DNA of 64,000 bases, taken from contig JAOLYB010000003.1 of the NCBI GenBank assembly GCA_028343215.1, positions 1 to 64,000 on the forward strand. Reading direction: 5' to 3'. The notes under the pieces are model-generated. The model was given only the letters and a program-made list of their open reading frames with translations, was not told the origin of the DNA and ran no database searches. The stretch is from Candidatus Nitrosopelagicus sp. (lineage in GTDB: Archaea > Thermoproteota > Nitrososphaeria > Nitrososphaerales > Nitrosopumilaceae). Within the stretch, counting starts at the first letter, position 1. Each line of letters starts with the position of its first letter. A program made the position numbers and the translations under genes. This document shows positions 61,828 through 64,000 of the stretch, piece after piece.

Positions 61828-64000
61828 TTGTCCTATATTCTTGATGAAAGTATTGGTTATCTAATTTTAATTGGTGTTGGAATTTTACTGGCATCTGTTG
61901 TATTGATTTTGGTTAAAGCTGAAACAAAATGGCTTGGAACCAAGAAAACTTTTGAATGGTTTTCGACTGCAGGTAGAACTGTAAAAACAGGATTAATCGT
62001 TACCTCTGTTGTATCTGCATGGACTTGGGCTGCAACTCTTCTTCAATCATCTACTGTGGCATATCAATACGGGATAAGTGGTCCTTTTTGGTATGCAGCT
62101 GGTGCATCAATCCAGGTTGTATTATTTGCCATATTGGCAATTGAATTAAAACGAAAATCTCCTATGTCTCACACTTTTCCTGAAATGATAAATTCAAGAT
62201 TTGGTAAATCCTCACATAAGGTATTTCTTAGTTTTGCATTTCTTACAAATATCATAGTAACTGCAATGTTGGTTTTGGGTGGTGCGGCTGTTGTAAATGC
62301 ACTAACTGGAATTAATGTCTACATTGCTGCATTTTTGATTCCTGTAGGTGTAATTGCGTATACTTTGTTTGGTGGTCTAAAAGCAACATTTCTTGCAGAA
62401 TATTTCAATACTGCATTCATCTTTGTGGTCGTTTTGATTTTCACATCTGCAATATATTTTGTCAATCCTGATATTGGTGGAATCTCTGGAATGTTTGAAA
62501 AATTATCTAACGCTGCTGCAATGTATCCTGTTGAAGGAAATGCAGCTGGTTCATTTTTAACACTTGCTTCTGTTGGGGCATTAATTTTTGGAGTTATCAA
62601 TATTGTGGGAAACTTTGGAACTGTTTTTGTTGATCAATCCTATTGGCAACGTGCAATTGCATCTCGTCCTCGTTCTGTAGTTCCTGGATTTTTAGTAGGG
62701 GGATTAGCGTGGTTTGCCATTCCTTTTGCACTTGCAACAACTTTGGGATTAGCTGCAGTTGCGGTGAATCTTGAATTAACTCCTCTTGAAATTAGCTCTG
62801 GATTGGTTGCTCCATTGGCAGCTGCACATCTTTTAGGCGACATCGGCGCAATTCTAATGCTTACTGTTTTATTCACTGCTGTAACTGCTGCAGGTTCTGC
62901 ACAATTAATCTCTGTATCCTCTCTTGTAACTTATGATGTATTTCGAACATACATCAAACCTTCATCCACCGGAAGGCAATTAATGAGAATTTCGAGATAT
63001 GCTATACTTGGATTTGGACTTGGAATGGGTGCTTTGGCATCCATGTTATTCCAGTTTGGAGTAAGCTTGCAATACGTCTATCTTGCAATGGGCGTTTTGA
63101 TAGGTTCTGCAGTTGCACCAATTTCACTTGCAATTTTATGGAAAGACACCAATAGATATGCTGCAACAATCGCTTCGATAATCGGTCTTGGATGTGGAGT
63201 TACAGTTTGGCTTGGATATGCATATGCAACCTCTGGAGAAATTTCTCTTGCATCTACTTCTAACATGTTTGCATTATTGGCAGGAAATCTTGCATCAATT
63301 TTGACCAGTCTTGTTATCACTGTAATCGGAAGTTTATTCCGACCTGAGAACTTTAATTTCTCTAAACTAAAACATGAAATTTTTGTAGTTGATGAGCAAA
63401 TTAGAAAACGCCTAGAAAAAGAAACAAATGAAGAATCACTCAAAAATGCATCTAAATTTAGTATGAGGTATGGTTTGACTCTAACTTTGATTCTTGTCGT
63501 AGTATGGCCAATTCCATTATTTTTATCAAATTATGTTTTTACTGAAACTGTTTACCATGTTTGGATATGGGTTGCCATATTGTGGGCTGCAACTGCTGGG
63601 TCTTTAGTTTGGGCTTTACCTATAATACAATCAAGATCTGGAATTGCCCATGTTTTGAAAAATATAGTCATTTCTTCAAAACCTAAAAAATCTGACAAAT
63701 ATGGTCATGATCTTTCTGGAAATGAAATTGCCCAAAAAATTCTTGTTGCTGTAGATGGCTCTGTCTCATCCATGCGGTCATTGAATTATGTAAATTATGT
63801 AATGAAGGAATCTTCTAACATCAAAGTTTACCTTGCACATATCATAGAGTGGACTGATGATGACGAATCCATGGATGAAGAAATGACATTAAAGATGGAA
63901 CAAGATGGACGAAAAATGCTTTTGGGAATTTTACTTCCAAGCAAGTTGAAAAACTATGAAAGAATTGTCAAGCTAGGTGATCCTGCAAAAAAGATTTCCG
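61828..64000 (+). CDS. DUR3-like sodium:solute (urea) symporter with C-terminal USP domain (runs off edge)
   Basis: Read from TTG 61828; at least 724 residues, still open at the edge. The membrane part follows DUR3 closely: GRTVKTGLIVTSVVSAWTWA, ATLLQSSTVAYQYGISGPFW, LTNIIVTAMLVLGGAAVVNA and GLKATFLAEYFNT. DUR3 proteins import urea with sodium or protons, useful for ammonia oxidisers that hydrolyse urea; a urea substrate is inferred. From about residue 630 the sequence turns into a universal stress protein domain (KILVAVDGSVSSMRSLNYV), suggesting nucleotide-linked control of transport. Urease genes are not in view. Confidence 0.85.
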   Translation, partial: MSYILDESIGYLILIGVGILLASVVLILVKAETKWLGTKKTFEWFSTAGRTVKTGLIVTSVVSAWTWAATLLQSSTVAYQYGISGPFWYAAGASIQVVLFAILAIELKRKSPMSHTFPEMINSRFGKSSHKVFLSFAFLTNIIVTAMLVLGGAAVVNALTGINVYIAAFLIPVGVIAYTLFGGLKATFLAEYFNTAFIFVVVLIFTSAIYFVNPDIGGISGMFEKLSNAAAMYPVEGNAAGSFLTLASVGALIFGVINIVGNFGTVFVDQSYWQRAIASRPRSVVPGFLVGGLAWFAIPFALATTLGLAAVAVNLELTPLEISSGLVAPLAAAHLLGDIGAILMLTVLFTAVTAAGSAQLISVSSLVTYDVFRTYIKPSSTGRQLMRISRYAILGFGLGMGALASMLFQFGVSLQYVYLAMGVLIGSAVAPISLAILWKDTNRYAATIASIIGLGCGVTVWLGYAYATSGEISLASTSNMFALLAGNLASILTSLVITVIGSLFRPENFNFSKLKHEIFVVDEQIRKRLEKETNEESLKNASKFSMRYGLTLTLILVVVWPIPLFLSNYVFTETVYHVWIWVAILWAATAGSLVWALPIIQSRSGIAHVLKNIVISSKPKKSDKYGHDLSGNEIAQKILVAVDGSVSSMRSLNYVNYVMKESSNIKVYLAHIIEWTDDDESMDEEMTLKMEQDGRKMLLGILLPSKLKNYERIVKLGDPAKKIS

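Overview
The window looks like chromosome of a marine ammonia-oxidising archaeon of group I.1a (Nitrosopumilus-like Nitrososphaerota/Thaumarchaeota). This rests on the 16S rRNA (opening AATCCGTTTGATCCTG, and the GTGTCAGCCGCCGCGGTAA form of the universal site), strong AT bias, two TFB genes, archaeal EF-2, PEFG-CTERM and CFI-box surface proteins, a DUR3-like transporter and a methylmalonyl-CoA mutase/epimerase module of the kind used in the thaumarchaeal carbon-fixation cycle. Many genes have a TATA box about 25 nt before the start codon, so leaderless transcripts seem common, often with GTG or TTG starts. No CRISPR array, insertion sequence, prophage or tRNA gene was seen.

1-6.4 kb: edge of a family-4 uracil-DNA glycosylase, a lysine-rich small protein, a PilT-type ATPase with KH domain, an MntR-type repressor with all six metal ligands, and a tight run DUF192 / small membrane proteins / secreted matrixin-like protease. 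6.4-14.6 kb: an iron-related surface locus made of an FTR1 permease, an overlapping HyuA-like ATPase and a 1,114-residue exported protein built from two copies of a unit related to the extracellular part of that permease. 14.6-18 kb: small proteins, a nitroreductase and a glutamate-1-semialdehyde-aminomutase-like enzyme. 18-22.9 kb: 16S-23S rRNA operon with clear processing stems, no spacer tRNA and no 5S.

23-34 kb: cold-shock protein, TFB, Dps-like ferritin, a second secreted metalloprotease with TPR, BirA, a Lon-N domain protein, an SNF2 helicase and a membrane J-domain protein. 34-46 kb: PEFG-CTERM protein, EF-2, second TFB, methyltransferase, FAD oxidoreductase, SRPBCC protein, WW-module lipobox-free exported protein, 2OG-Fe(II) oxygenase and TPR protein. 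46-54 kb: menaquinone (futalosine route) genes mqnE and mqnD, a tRNA-dihydrouridine synthase, a CoA-binding protein, a YchF-type GTPase and a pseudo-GTPase related to EF-Tu/SelB. 54-64 kb: ketol-acid reductoisomerase, the methylmalonyl-CoA mutase small subunit divergent from meaB-mutase-epimerase, a nitroreductase, ParB, an Lrp regulator and a DUR3-like urea/solute symporter fused to a universal stress protein domain that runs off the right edge.

The most unusual items are three structured RNA candidates (about 6.5, 15.4 and 18.0 kb), in each of which a TATA box would place the transcription start at or next to the first base of a closing stem; the FTR1-domain amplification; a six-copy exported tryptophan module shared by three genes; and many very short zinc-binding or single-span membrane proteins. 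I read genes by eye, so boundaries of rRNAs, ncRNAs and small ORFs are approximate.
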